DNA of 64,000 nt from CBDFGQ01 sp965247295 (GCA_965247295.1 CBDFGQ010000008.1:682001-746000), one strand, 5' to 3'; positions 1 through 8,761 are shown, counted from the first letter of the stretch. Notes: a model not told the origin generated them from the sequence alone. Program-made: numbers and translations.

Positions 1-69
1 GGCGCAATCGTCTTCCCAGTTGAATCCATGATAATTGGCGGACGAATTTTTGTGAGAAAGGTGGCCTGA
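1..69 (+). CDS. 3' end of an unidentified gene
   Basis: Reading from base 1 gives 22 codons and then TGA at 67-69. The peptide ends in IIGGRIFVRKVA. It runs off the left edge of the window and the next small gene starts three bases after its stop, which suits a polycistronic arrangement. It is too short to identify and could be chance. Confidence 0.3.
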   Translation, partial: GAIVFPVESMIIGGRIFVRKVA

Positions 70-71
70 CG

Positions 72-269
72 GTGCCTGTCGACAGCGGTGGAGACATGCG
101 AATGCTGCCCCTCTGGGTGCAATGGTTATTCGCCATTGGGGGCATAGGACTCATAGTTATCGTATTCATAGCTCTTTGGAGCCGGCTCGGGAAGATCGAG
201 AAACGGATAGGTCACCTGGAGGTCCGGCAGGGCGAATCCCCTCCGGAGGAGGAAACTCCATCCCGGTAG
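72..269 (+). CDS. small single-pass membrane protein
   Basis: This is a 65-residue protein with one strongly hydrophobic segment at about residues 14-36, followed by a basic and acidic amphipathic tail containing RLGKIEKRIGHLE and a charged C terminus. The shape is that of a membrane-anchored protein with a short cytoplasmic helix. The first possible start is GTG at 72, eleven bases after an AAAGG stretch. ATG at 96 is an in-frame alternative that keeps the whole membrane segment. No family was recognised. Confidence 0.5.
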   Translation: MPVDSGGDMRMLPLWVQWLFAIGGIGLIVIVFIALWSRLGKIEKRIGHLEVRQGESPPEEETPSR

Positions 270-275
270 CTGTAG

Positions 276-488
276 CCGGGTCCGTCTAATCCACGGATAA
301 CTCAACTCGGTAGCCATCCTGTTGTTGAGCCATCTGGGGCACATCCGCTCGGAATCTCAGATCATATCCCATTAAGGCATCGTGAGGTAGAACCTCACTT
401 CGGCGACAACATCTACCTCCCGGATGGCAAGTACACGGTTACCGTCGGCGTCGGTAGCGAGACCGCCATCGTCGAAATATCATTGTGA
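276..488 (+). pseudogene. possible remnant of a P19/Tp34-type periplasmic iron-binding protein
   Basis: One frame, open from about 276 to the TGA at 486-488, has no credible start. It encodes EVEPHFGDNIYLPDGKYTVTV followed by a short beta-like tail. A His followed by a [FY]G(A/D)N step and a GKYTVTV strand resembles the C-terminal part of P19/Tp34 iron-transport proteins. The upstream part of such a domain is absent. I read it as a decayed fragment. The family call rests on a short motif recalled from memory and is uncertain. Confidence 0.3.
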
Positions 489-544
489 ACAGCGGTCAGG
501 CTGGGGGCGCCATCGCCTGGAAACCGGAGCGAGAGAGGTAGGGT

Positions 545-1186
545 ATGTTCGACTGCCGGCAATGTCAGGGGATCGAGGAGTTCTTCGACCAGCGTGAGGC
601 CCAACGCGACCTGGCCAGGTATCGCAAGCATGGCCCACACAAGACGACGCAGATGTTGATAGACGCAATGGTGGTGTGTGGAGTGGAGGGCCGTACGCTG
701 CTGGATATTGGGGGAGGGATCGGCGCGATACAGCACGAACTCCTTAAGGCCGGGGTCAGGCGTTCCACCAGCGTTGATGCCTCGACGGCATATGTTCAGG
801 CAGCAACTGAGGAGGCCCAGCGCCAGGGGCACTCCGACCGTATCGTGCACCGCCCCGGCGACTTCGTCGACATCGCACCCGACATCGAGCCGGCCGATAT
901 CGTTACACTGGACAGGGCCATCTGCTGCTACCACGACGTGGAGAGCCTGGTGGACCTGTCCTCGAAACACGCCGCCAGAACCTATGGCCTGGTATACCCC
1001 CGCTACAATTGGGTCGGCAGGACTTTGATGCACCTCTTTAATTTCTACATGTGGCTACGACGGAACCCATTTCGCGTCTTTGCCCATCCCACGGCTGTTG
1101 TGGACGCCATAGTCCAGAAGAACGGACTCAAGCAGCGCTTCTGCCGGAAGACCCTCATTTGGCAGGTCGTGGTGTACACGCATTAG
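545..1186 (+). CDS. SAM-dependent class I methyltransferase
   Basis: This 213-residue protein has the glycine-rich SAM motif LLDIGGGIG at residues 52-60, an acidic ribose-binding residue in the following SVDAS strand, a GDFVD step near 104, and a DRAICCYHD segment at the usual motif IV place. The N terminus holds a CxxC pair (residues 4-7) and a conserved-looking FFD...RYRKHGP block, so it belongs to a compact Rossmann methyltransferase subgroup and is not a fused domain. The substrate cannot be told. The ATG at 545 is preceded by GAGAGAGGTAGGGT, a fair ribosome site. It ends ten bases from the end of the convergent TelA-family gene. Confidence 0.85.
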   Translation: MFDCRQCQGIEEFFDQREAQRDLARYRKHGPHKTTQMLIDAMVVCGVEGRTLLDIGGGIGAIQHELLKAGVRRSTSVDASTAYVQAATEEAQRQGHSDRIVHRPGDFVDIAPDIEPADIVTLDRAICCYHDVESLVDLSSKHAARTYGLVYPRYNWVGRTLMHLFNFYMWLRRNPFRVFAHPTAVVDAIVQKNGLKQRFCRKTLIWQVVVYTH

Positions 1187-1195
1187 CTGACGGGA

Positions 1196-2404
1196 CTACG
1201 CCTCTATCGACCTGGGCTCGGCCTCATGCTGCTCCCGCAGTCCCCTAGACCTCTGCTCGAGGTCTGTCGACAGCTCGACAAGCCTGGCTATGTTTTGACG
1301 AGCAGACTCGATTCCTTCCTGCTTCACCCGGTCTGCCATATCCATGGCCTCCAAGAGGTCGTTATGGGCCTGGGTAATCTTCTCGACGGCGATCACGGGG
1401 CTGCTGTAGACATCGCCGATCTCCGCGGTGTGGCGCTTGATTGTCGCGGCATTGGCGACGATCAGGTTGCCGAGGAACTCTCGCGTCCGCTGGGTGGCTT
1501 CCAGCACCCTCTTCTGACGGGCAAGGGCAGCCTGAAGTGCCAGTCCGACCATTACTACGGTGGTACCCAGGGCCAGGGTCCGCTCCACCGACTGGCCCAG
1601 CCGGCTATTGTTCTGGCGGGTCATCTCGATGCTCACAAAGTACTGGATATGGACTTCCTCCATGGTGCGCAGGTCCTGGACCCTCATAGACACGTCGTGC
1701 AGGGCGTTACGGACTCTCTCGACTTTTAGAGTATCATCGGTGCGCTCGACCAGCACCTGAAGCTGCCCCATTATCAGCTCGCCCAGGTAGGCATTCTTTT
1801 GGATGGGCTGCTGCTGCGTTTCGACTTGCTCATATAGCTTTCTCAGCTCCAGGTTGTCCCTGGCTAACATGGCCCGCCCCTGCCGTAGTTTCACCTCCAA
1901 CACTTCAACCTGCTTTGAAACGGACTCGTAACGAATGGCTATCTTCTCCAGGACCCTCAAGACAGGCGTCAGCCTCTCGACAAAGGGGATCACACCGAAT
2001 ACTCGCCTCATGAGCCCTCGTTGACTCAGCTCGTGGGGATTGATCTGGTCAAGGGCGAGCCGCCAGTCCACCAGTTCTCTGGAGATCTGGGAGCCAGCTC
2101 CATCACTGGTAAGCATCTCCCCAACGCGCGTTCTCAGAAGCTCCAGTTCCGTTCCGGTATCTCGCTGGACCCGGATACCAAGGCTGGACATGCTGTCCAC
2201 CATTTGTAGCTCGGCACTGCCACTGGCCTCTTCCAGACGGGTGGCCAGGTCCACGGCCCGATGCTTTAGCTCCTGCGCTTCGTCGTCGGCCATCCCTTCC
2301 GGCGCCGCGGGCTCCGAGGTCGCCACCGGGATTAGCTCCACAGAGGACTCGGAGACCCACGCCCCACCCTCCTCTTGTTGATCCGGCCGTTCTTTGGTAA
2401 CCAT
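1196..2404 (-). CDS. TelA/KlaA-family protein (toxic anion resistance family)
   Basis: This 402-residue protein is mostly alpha-helical. The central region (about 110-370) contains the TelA-family pattern: a LIMGQLQVLVERTDD-like segment, QYFVSIEMTRQNN, and a hydrophobic stretch TLALGTTVVMVGLALQAALA before a long helix. TelA proteins are linked to tellurite and envelope-agent resistance, but their biochemistry is unsettled. The start is ATG 2404, because AAGGAGG lies eight bases upstream; the in-frame codon eight residues earlier would place the Shine-Dalgarno inside the gene. It is the last gene of a minus-strand cluster with a coiled-coil protein and two detached sensor modules. No ter genes accompany it. 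Confidence 0.85.
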   Translation of the reverse strand: MVTKERPDQQEEGGAWVSESSVELIPVATSEPAAPEGMADDEAQELKHRAVDLATRLEEASGSAELQMVDSMSSLGIRVQRDTGTELELLRTRVGEMLTSDGAGSQISRELVDWRLALDQINPHELSQRGLMRRVFGVIPFVERLTPVLRVLEKIAIRYESVSKQVEVLEVKLRQGRAMLARDNLELRKLYEQVETQQQPIQKNAYLGELIMGQLQVLVERTDDTLKVERVRNALHDVSMRVQDLRTMEEVHIQYFVSIEMTRQNNSRLGQSVERTLALGTTVVMVGLALQAALARQKRVLEATQRTREFLGNLIVANAATIKRHTAEIGDVYSSPVIAVEKITQAHNDLLEAMDMADRVKQEGIESARQNIARLVELSTDLEQRSRGLREQHEAEPRSIEA

Positions 2405-2474
2405 GATGTGTACCTCCTTAATACGCACTTCTAATCATCCGGTAACGCTTCGTCAAAAGTGAAGACGAGGCCAT

Positions 2475-3263
2475 CTAGAAACCGTACTTCTCAAGCTCAC
2501 CCCGGACCTCCTTCGCCTGGGCGATGGTCCTTCGGAGGGTTTCGGTCACCACGCTTACGCTCCCTTCGGAGCCTGCGGTCTTGATCGTGGCGAGCTCCAT
2601 CCGGGCCCGGTGCAGCGACGCCTCACAACGGTATGACTGGTGCAGCAGCTCATCTACCCGGAACTGCTGCTGGACGAGCATGGCCAGACGTTCCCTATGG
2701 GAAGCCAGCGTCTCCTCCCTGATCTTGACCCGGGCCTCTTGAGCCCTATCTCTCCGCAGTGATTCGAGGTCCCTTTCGAGCTCAACTACCTCCGATTCCA
2801 GGCGGGCCCCGTCCGACGAGCTGATTACCCGCAGCAGCTCAAGGGCATCTTCAAGGACGCTCAGGCCCTGGTGGTAGGTCCCCTGCGCCAGGGCGGGTAT
2901 GTGGGCGATGGCCAGGGGATCCGTCTCTCTGTGCCGGCCAAGCACACGCTGCAGCCGCTCATATTCGTTGGCCAGCTCCTGTAGCGCCTTGAGTCCCTCG
3001 GAGGAGTTTATATTAGAGAATCCGCCGTGGAGGGCCCGGCGGGCCGGGCCCTCCACCTGCCGCAACCCACCCGTGGGGACCACACCTCCGCCGTGTATAA
3101 TCTTCCCGCAGGCGGGTACCTGACCTCGGTGAACCTGCCCGCCCGGCTCCAGTGGTCGCCGGTAAGGGGACTGGAATACCTGCCGGGGGTCGTTGGCCGG
3201 TTGAAACAGCGCGTCGAGCACAGTTTTCGGACTCATGAGCAGTCGCCGCAGTATGCTTAGCAT
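2475..3263 (-). CDS. coiled-coil protein encoded next to TelA-family protein
   Basis: This 262-residue protein has a Pro/Gly-rich first third and then, from about residue 85, an almost unbroken run of charged heptad-like helix (LESEVVELERDLESLRRDR and similar), which suggests a long coiled coil. No enzyme motif or membrane segment is visible. It lies 70 bp upstream of the TelA-family gene on the same strand, so it may be its partner. The ATG at 3263 follows GAGGAGGGC; a second ATG nine codons in is possible. TelA is often paired with XpaC, but I see no evidence that this protein is XpaC. Confidence 0.7.
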   Translation of the reverse strand: MLSILRRLLMSPKTVLDALFQPANDPRQVFQSPYRRPLEPGGQVHRGQVPACGKIIHGGGVVPTGGLRQVEGPARRALHGGFSNINSSEGLKALQELANEYERLQRVLGRHRETDPLAIAHIPALAQGTYHQGLSVLEDALELLRVISSSDGARLESEVVELERDLESLRRDRAQEARVKIREETLASHRERLAMLVQQQFRVDELLHQSYRCEASLHRARMELATIKTAGSEGSVSVVTETLRRTIAQAKEVRGELEKYGF

Positions 3264-3296
3264 AGTATCTGCCCTCCTCTCTCGGCGAGGCCGAGG

Positions 3297-3935
3297 TTAA
3301 CACCCCACCGAGTCGCCAGCTGCCTGTGGCGCCAGGCCCAGCGCCCTGCGCCGCCGGACTCTCTGAACACGCCAGAAATAGGTGCCCAGGCCGCCCATGG
3401 CCCCTAACGTAACCAGCCTGGTGATCAGCACCTTCAGCGGGCCGGCGTCGGCCAGGGACATGGATGCCAGGTCCGTTGAAGAGTGGACATCCACAAGCAC
3501 GCATGCACCCGCGTAAGCTGCCAGCGCCATAAGCGCCATAAAGGTATACATGGATGTCAGTCCTCGCGGCATGACGAAGGCGAACGCCAGGACCACTGGG
3601 TAGTACATGATGAAGAATTGGCTGCCCAGCCCGGCGTCCTCAGACCATAACAGGATCACTCCCGTGATAACGGCCAGATCTGCTACGCTGGCGAGGGTTA
3701 TCAGCGCCGGATTGGCCGGCCTCTCCGCTAGCTGCCGCCCGTGAAGGAAGAAGTTAAGGGCCATGAGGCTCAGCAGCGGTACGATACCCATCACGAGTTT
3801 GGCTTCATTGGCGCCGGTCAACAAGACTAGGAAGATGCCCCCGGCGATCAGAAACCACCGCGCCCAGTTGATTACCACCTGTCCAAAGAAGATGTCCTCT
3901 GCTCCCTCTTGCATTACCTGACCAGTCGCTTTCAT
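3297..3935 (-). CDS. stand-alone six-helix sensor module (no kinase domain)
   Basis: This 212-residue membrane protein has about six hydrophobic segments and ends in a basic WRVQRVRRRR tail. Its segments SVADLAVITG, FIMYYPVVL and LITRLVTLGAMGG match positions in the N-terminal membrane domain of the kinase at 5474-6720 (SVADLTVIT, YGFYYPALL, LATRVLTMAG) and in the next gene upstream. It therefore looks like the kinase's sensor domain without the catalytic part. ATG 3935 is chosen because AAGGAGC precedes it by six bases; the longer reading frame upstream overlaps the neighbour and adds 50 unconvincing residues. Ligand and partner are unknown. Confidence 0.7.
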   Translation of the reverse strand: MKATGQVMQEGAEDIFFGQVVINWARWFLIAGGIFLVLLTGANEAKLVMGIVPLLSLMALNFFLHGRQLAERPANPALITLASVADLAVITGVILLWSEDAGLGSQFFIMYYPVVLAFAFVMPRGLTSMYTFMALMALAAYAGACVLVDVHSSTDLASMSLADAGPLKVLITRLVTLGAMGGLGTYFWRVQRVRRRRALGLAPQAAGDSVGC

Positions 3936-3981
3936 TGCACGCTCCTTATAGTGAATTAGTCTCGTCGGGTCGAGCTCGCCC

Positions 3982-4583
3982 TCAGTGGGCGATGACCTCG
4001 TCTTGGACCCCCGCACTCGAGACCTCTCGGGTCTGACCCGCGGCCAGCCGGCGGTCCCGCTCGATACGCCAGTAGATGTTCCCACAGACCGCCGTGCCCC
4101 CCAGAATTAGCATCCGGGTGATGAGGGCAGCCCCACTGGCGTCACCCAAGGTGCCCAGGGAAATCAGGCCGTAGGCAGCGATGGCGCCGGCGGCGAAGAC
4201 GGCCGCTATCCTGGACGGGAAGGTCACCGAGATCGCCAGGAGCGCCGGGAAGTAGAATACGTAGAGGTTAGATTCGAAGCCGCCCTGGGAGACAACTATG
4301 AGGGAAATGACGGCGATGTCGGCGGCGCTGGCGACGTATGCCACCGGGAGTGAGACTGCCTGACCCGTCAGGACGCGGGAATGCAGGAAGAAGTTGGCCG
4401 CAGCCAGGCCAAGTATGAGCACGATCTGAACGCGCAGCTCACCCATGGCCCCCGGGCCCCCGGGCTCCAGAGCGCCAGCGCCAGCGCCGCAACAACCAGT
4501 ATCCATCGCGCCGCGATAATGACCACCTGGCCGTATGCCAGATCGTCGGTAGCCTCGGTCCTGTCCATTAATCTACGAAACAT
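3982..4583 (-). CDS. second stand-alone six-helix sensor module, frame broken
   Basis: ATG 4583 follows AAGGAGG with good spacing and starts a protein whose first 40 residues (DLAYGQVVIIAARWILVV) match the N terminus of the neighbouring sensor module. Near 4449-4461, in a CCCCCGGGCCCCCGGG stretch, the homology jumps to another frame, which continues with AANFFLHSR, SAADIAVIS, YVFYFPALL and ITRMLILGG to the stop at 3982. Restoring one G/C gives one continuous protein of about 200 residues. The break may be a sequencing undercall or a real mutation. It is a paralogue of the gene at 3297-3935 and of the N-terminal domain of the kinase at 5474. Confidence 0.65.
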
Positions 4584-4723
4584 GGTCGTCCTCCTTTGTA
4601 GTTGCTCGAACAGTTCAGGAAAGTCATAGCCGTGTGTCCCGTGCCATGGCGCGCCTCCTTTCCATCAGCGTGGCTTGGGCCCGTCGCCCTCGCCCATTCA
4701 GGCTCCAGGCTGTGTGGGCCAAC

Positions 4724-4891
4724 CTAGCCCACCTTCAGCCTCTTCAGGCCGGGGAACACTTTCCCCCTCGCATTTATCCAGGCTTCCTCGTCGAAGCATC
4801 GGCGCATTGCCGCATCCACCGCGGCCATCTGTTCACCGGGCGCCGCGTCGTCCAGAGATACTTGATTCAATTCCTTATCGGTTTCCATCAT
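4724..4891 (-). CDS. small hypothetical protein (55 aa)
   Basis: Two adjacent ATG codons (4891 and 4888) follow AAGGAGGGTGG on the minus strand, a strong ribosome site. The protein is hydrophilic, acidic in the first half (METDKELNQVSLDDAAPG) and ends with a basic GLKRLKVG. No domain is recognised. It lies between a small membrane protein and the sensor module on the same strand, so it is probably part of the same transcript. Confidence 0.5.
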   Translation of the reverse strand: MMETDKELNQVSLDDAAPGEQMAAVDAAMRRCFDEEAWINARGKVFPGLKRLKVG

Positions 4892-4951
4892 CCACCCTCC
4901 TTTCGAGGCTCTCGGCTTCGCTGTTCCCACTCTAGCTGCCTCAGCATCTCG

Positions 4952-5167
4952 TTAGTCAGAACCGTTACCGATCGGGTTATGGGTCCTGTTTAGCCGATCA
5001 ACACTCTTCGAAACCAGCGTCCACAGAAGACCCAGGGTTACCATCGGGAGGAAGCCCCCAAAGATATATAGGTCCAACGCAAGCAAAAAACCGGCGAGTA
5101 GAGCTAGAGGGTGGCCCAGCATTGACCCGCCAGCCAGAATTACTCCCAGGAATATGCATACCTTCAT
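4952..5167 (-). CDS. small two-helix membrane protein (71 aa)
   Basis: ATG 5167 is preceded by GGGAGG nine bases upstream. The protein starts MKVCIFLGVILAGG and has two hydrophobic segments, at about residues 3-35 and 37-57, then a polar tail. It is the first gene of the minus-strand sensor/TelA cluster and faces the divergent kinase gene. It has no recognised family. Confidence 0.5.
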   Translation of the reverse strand: MKVCIFLGVILAGGSMLGHPLALLAGFLLALDLYIFGGFLPMVTLGLLWTLVSKSVDRLNRTHNPIGNGSD

Positions 5168-5315
5168 TATTCTGGTCCTCCCTAACAATTCCTGTTGAAT
5201 TTGCTTCTCCCACTATAGGTAGCTGTGGCTGCGTCAACCAGTTACAAACGGACCACCGGACGGGACTGAGCCTACCAACATCCGGTAGTAGGTTCGGACT
5301 AGCCCGACGTGGTAC

Positions 5316-5339
5316 ACGTACCATTGGTGAATGGTACGT
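5316..5339. promoter_or_regulatory. inverted repeat in divergent intergenic region (candidate operator)
   Basis: A perfect 10-bp inverted repeat, ACGTACCATT / AATGGTACGT with a GGTG loop, sits between the minus-strand gene starting at 5167 and the plus-strand kinase starting near 5474. The position suits binding by the regulator encoded at 6869-7537, but there is no direct evidence. The rest of the roughly 300-bp interval shows nothing else clear. Confidence 0.4.
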
Positions 5340-5473
5340 TCGTGTCTACCGATTTCGGCGCCAGAGGGATAACCTGGTGTGAGAACGGTCCGTGCCCATC
5401 GGCACACTTGACCTTCTTATGAGCTTGGGCTACCTTGGCAGTGCGAAGAGCACACTCGAAGGAGTGGAATAAA

Positions 5474-6720
5474 TTGAGCAGCCAGGCCAGTCCGCCGTTC
5501 GCGGTCTTCGACGACTACCAGCCAACGGTTAGCTTCGCCGTCTTGGTCCGTTGGGTGCTGCTAGTGGCCTGGTTTTTCGTATTGCACTATCGGGTCGAGT
5601 ACGACGGGATCTGGTTGGTCCTCACCCTGATGAGCGTTGCACTGGCCGCGCTGAACGCGTATATGACCTGGCTGATAGTAACCGGTCGGCCGATTAACCA
5701 GCATCTTGCCGTCGGCCTGAGCGTTGCCGACCTGACCGTGATCACGGTCGTCTTTTTTTGCGGGGTGGGTTCCAGAACCCCTATTACGGTTTCTATTACC
5801 CGGCGCTGCTGGGCCTCTCCCTGGTATCTCCCGCGCGGGTGGCGTTCGCCGTATCATCGGTGGCAATCTCGCTGTACATTACGATGTCGTTCACCATATC
5901 GCCGACCTTGAGCGTGGACCTGGAGCAGGAGAAGTGGCTTGCCACCCGGGTGCTGACCATGGCCGGTATGGTAGTCGCGGGGACCCTCATTCTCGGATGG
6001 GAGCGGAGCCGCCGGCGGGAGGCCGTTGCCGCCGAGCGTCAGAGGGCACAAGAAAATCTGGACCTAGAGCGGAAGGCTCAGCAGGCGGAGCTGGCCGCCG
6101 TGGAAGAACGCAGCCGTATCGCCCGGGAGATCCACGACGGCATCGCCCAGTCCATCTACATGCTCAGCCTTCAGCTGGAGACCTGCGCCGACCTGGCCCA
6201 GGGGCATGGCGAGCCCGGCGAACCCAAGCGAGGCCAAGACCTAAGGGACCGGCTGGAGAGCTCGGTCGGCCTGTCCAAAGAGACCCTGCTGGAGGTGCGC
6301 CACTACATATTTGACTTGAAACCCTACCTGGCGGGGGAGAAGGGCATGGTCAGTATGGTGGAGAACCAGGTCCGTGAGTTCAAAATGGTCTCGGGAGTGC
6401 CGACTAACCTGAGCACCAGAGGCGAGGAGCAGCAGGTGTCGGTGCCGGTTGCCAGCTGCCTCTACCGAGTGACCCAGGAGGCCCTGGCCAACGCCTTCAA
6501 GCACGCCCGGGCCTCCGATGTGAAGGTCCTGCTTGAGTTCGTTCCGGACGGGGTGGAGCTTAGGGTGGAAGACGACGGCCGTGGCTTCGATGCCACGAGC
6601 CAGGCGGCCGGCCATGGACTCCGCAACATGCGCGGGAGGGCCGAGGAGCTGGGCGGCACAATTACGCTGCATAGTGCCCCCGGGGAGGGGACGGTGGTCA
6701 TGATGCGGCTGCCCTGCTGA
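5474..6720 (+). CDS. NarL-type sensor histidine kinase with six-helix sensor domain, frame broken
   Basis: The N-terminal part is a membrane domain homologous to the two detached modules on the other side of the intergenic region. After a poly-T tract at 5753-5759 the frame shifts; adding one T rejoins VITVVFF to RGGFQNPYYGFYYPALL. The remainder has a short coiled coil, a HisKA_3 dimerisation region with phospho-His in REIHDGIAQ, and a HATPase domain with the N box ALANAFKHA, DDGRGFD and GHGLRNMRGRAEEL. TTG 5474 is the likely start because AAGGAG lies nine bases before it. The regulator gene follows after 148 bp. With the frame intact the protein would have about 415 residues. It may be a sequencing error, not a true pseudogene. 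Confidence 0.75.
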
Positions 6721-6868
6721 TCGGAGCAGGTCTGATAGTCTATCTACATATCGCACCCCGAAGGGCGCGTCATTCGCCCATCCTTCAGGGAGAAGTATCC
6801 AGAGTACTGGTGGGCGTTGGCTTTGAAACTTATCCAGGATAGAAAAGGCGATACGGGGAGGTGAAGGC

Positions 6869-7537
6869 ATGGCTACCATTCGCCTGATGGTGGTGGACGA
6901 CCACGAGGTGGTTCGCACCGGACTCAGAGCCATCCTCGAGCCCGAGGGCGACCTAGTGGTGGTGGGCGAGGCCGCCTCGGCCAGGGAGGCCATTCAGAAG
7001 GTCCGCGACCTGAACCCTCACGTCATTCTCATGGATGTGCGCATGGAGGGCATGAGCGGCATCGAGGCCTGCCGCCTAATCAAGAGCGCCCATCCCCAGG
7101 TGAACGTGCTCATGCTCACCTCCTTCGCGGAAGACGAGGCGGTGATCTCGTCAATCCTGGCAGGCGCATCGGGCTATCTGCTGAAGAACGTGGGGCGCGC
7201 CGACCTTCTCAGAGCCATCCGCGCCGTGGCCGGAGGCCAGAGCTTGCTCGACCCCTCGGTGACCAAGAGCGTCATGGAGCGGCTGACCAGTCTCGCCACC
7301 AGGGAACACGCACGGGCCACGGAGGTGATGTCCGAGCGGGAGAGGGAGGTGCTGGTACTTGTAGCTCAGGGATTCACCAATCGGGAGATAGCCGACAAGC
7401 TGGTCATCAGCGAGAACACCGCCCGGAACCACGTGAGCCGCATCCTTGAGAAGCTCGGCCTGTCCCGCAGGAGTGAGGCTGCGGTCTTCGCCGCCCGGCA
7501 CGGGCTGCTGGACGAGGAGAAGACCGGGGATGGCTAA
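6869..7537 (+). CDS. NarL/FixJ-family response regulator
   Basis: This 222-residue regulator has a receiver domain with the acidic pair D10-D11, phospho-acceptor D56 in ILMDVRM, and the T/K positions in LTSF and LLKN. A LuxR-type HTH follows at about 150-215 (ALVAQGFTNREIADKLVIS, ENTARNHVSRILEKLG). It should be phosphorylated by the kinase just upstream and act on DNA. ATG 6869 follows GGGGAGGTGAAGG. The likely target is the divergent sensor/TelA cluster, as inferred from position only. Confidence 0.9.
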   Translation: MATIRLMVVDDHEVVRTGLRAILEPEGDLVVVGEAASAREAIQKVRDLNPHVILMDVRMEGMSGIEACRLIKSAHPQVNVLMLTSFAEDEAVISSILAGASGYLLKNVGRADLLRAIRAVAGGQSLLDPSVTKSVMERLTSLATREHARATEVMSEREREVLVLVAQGFTNREIADKLVISENTARNHVSRILEKLGLSRRSEAAVFAARHGLLDEEKTGDG

Positions 7538-7576
7538 TACAAATGGTGGATGCCAGTACGCCCGGCTAGAACGTGT

Positions 7577-8722
7577 CTAGCGCGCCACACGACTGATGAA
7601 TTCACCCAGCACAGTTTCGTACCGCTCTGGGTCGATGTTCCACGACCTGACGTGGCCTGCTCCGTTGAAAGGCACGTACGTCACCAGGTCCGGGCGCCTC
7701 TCGGCTAACGTCTCGCTGATCGATACCGGCACCGTCTCATCGGCGTCGCCATGGAACAGCAGGATGGGGACCGATATTTGGCCAGAGCCGCTGAGATAGT
7801 CGAGTTCTCCCCAGTTGACATCGAACCGGAAGCTAGTGAGCCTCTTAGCTACCGCGGTTAGAAATCCAGGAAGATGACGTTTACCGGCCTCCCAGTCCAC
7901 TATCGCCTCAAAGTCGAGCATCGGTGAGTCAAGAACGGCGCCTACCACCCGGTCGGCCACAGGGGAACGGTAGAGGAAGCTGACAACGATTCCACCGCCC
8001 ATACTGTACCCAACCAACAGGACGTCGTTGGCGCCGTTGGCGAAGGCGTATTTCGCTGCTGCCTGCACATCCTCCCACTCGGTACGGCCATACTGGTAGC
8101 GGCCACTGGGGTCCCTGGGTGCCCCCGCATCGTTGCGATAGCTGATGACGAGTGCCGGGAGGCCGGCGCCCTGAACCACGGGCAACGTGCGCAGCGCTTC
8201 ACGCCGATTGGAGCCCTTCCCATGAACAAAAATGACCCAAGTATCGTCGACGCCGTCTACAAACCAGGCAGATAGCTCACCGAGCGGGGACGGGAAGGTA
8301 ACCTCTTCAAAGGAGGCGCCGTGAGCGCGCCCTGGGTCGGTCGGGAACGCGAAGCTGTCAAGACGCACCATATCTCCCTGAGAGGGGCTACCCTCTACCT
8401 CCTCAAACTCGCGGATGACCTCGTCGCCTTCGATCCTGGCAATATCGCCGACTCGGATGTAACCACCAGGCCATTCGATACCGGTGGTGCCAGGCTCCTC
8501 TTGGGGGTCCTTCCCCTTTGGCAGCCTCAGGGTGAGCAGGTCGTCCTCCACCTTTAAGACCTTGACATCATACTTCTGAGGTTCATGCTTGACCTTTAGA
8601 GCACCCGCCTCAATCGCATCTGAGTAGTACCAGCCGATTGCCACTAGTATCCCGACCAGCAGTACGGCGACTCCGCCGAGGCCGAGGGCCAGACGCCTAC
8701 GGGTCAGTTTGAGTAGCTGCAT
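7577..8722 (-). CDS. membrane-anchored alpha/beta hydrolase
   Basis: This 381-residue protein starts with a basic stretch and a transmembrane helix (about 11-32), then a beta-rich domain, then an alpha/beta-hydrolase fold. The nucleophile elbow is GYSMGG with Ser240; an HGKGSNR segment at about 167 is the oxyanion region; FHGDADETVP supplies the acid and GAGHVRSW the catalytic His. It resembles secreted or membrane-bound serine hydrolases of the BAAT/dienelactone type, and the substrate is unknown. It is convergent with the response regulator at 6869. Confidence 0.85.
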   Translation of the reverse strand: MQLLKLTRRRLALGLGGVAVLLVGILVAIGWYYSDAIEAGALKVKHEPQKYDVKVLKVEDDLLTLRLPKGKDPQEEPGTTGIEWPGGYIRVGDIARIEGDEVIREFEEVEGSPSQGDMVRLDSFAFPTDPGRAHGASFEEVTFPSPLGELSAWFVDGVDDTWVIFVHGKGSNRREALRTLPVVQGAGLPALVISYRNDAGAPRDPSGRYQYGRTEWEDVQAAAKYAFANGANDVLLVGYSMGGGIVVSFLYRSPVADRVVGAVLDSPMLDFEAIVDWEAGKRHLPGFLTAVAKRLTSFRFDVNWGELDYLSGSGQISVPILLFHGDADETVPVSISETLAERRPDLVTYVPFNGAGHVRSWNIDPERYETVLGEFISRVAR

Positions 8723-8761
8723 TGTCGGTCCGAACCTGGTTGAGCCTGCCTTCCAAGACGT

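Noticed and set aside
413..1033. Long minus-strand open frame opposite the methyltransferase
   Set aside because: It lies antisense to a clear methyltransferase, has no recognisable domain and contains typical reverse-frame composition.
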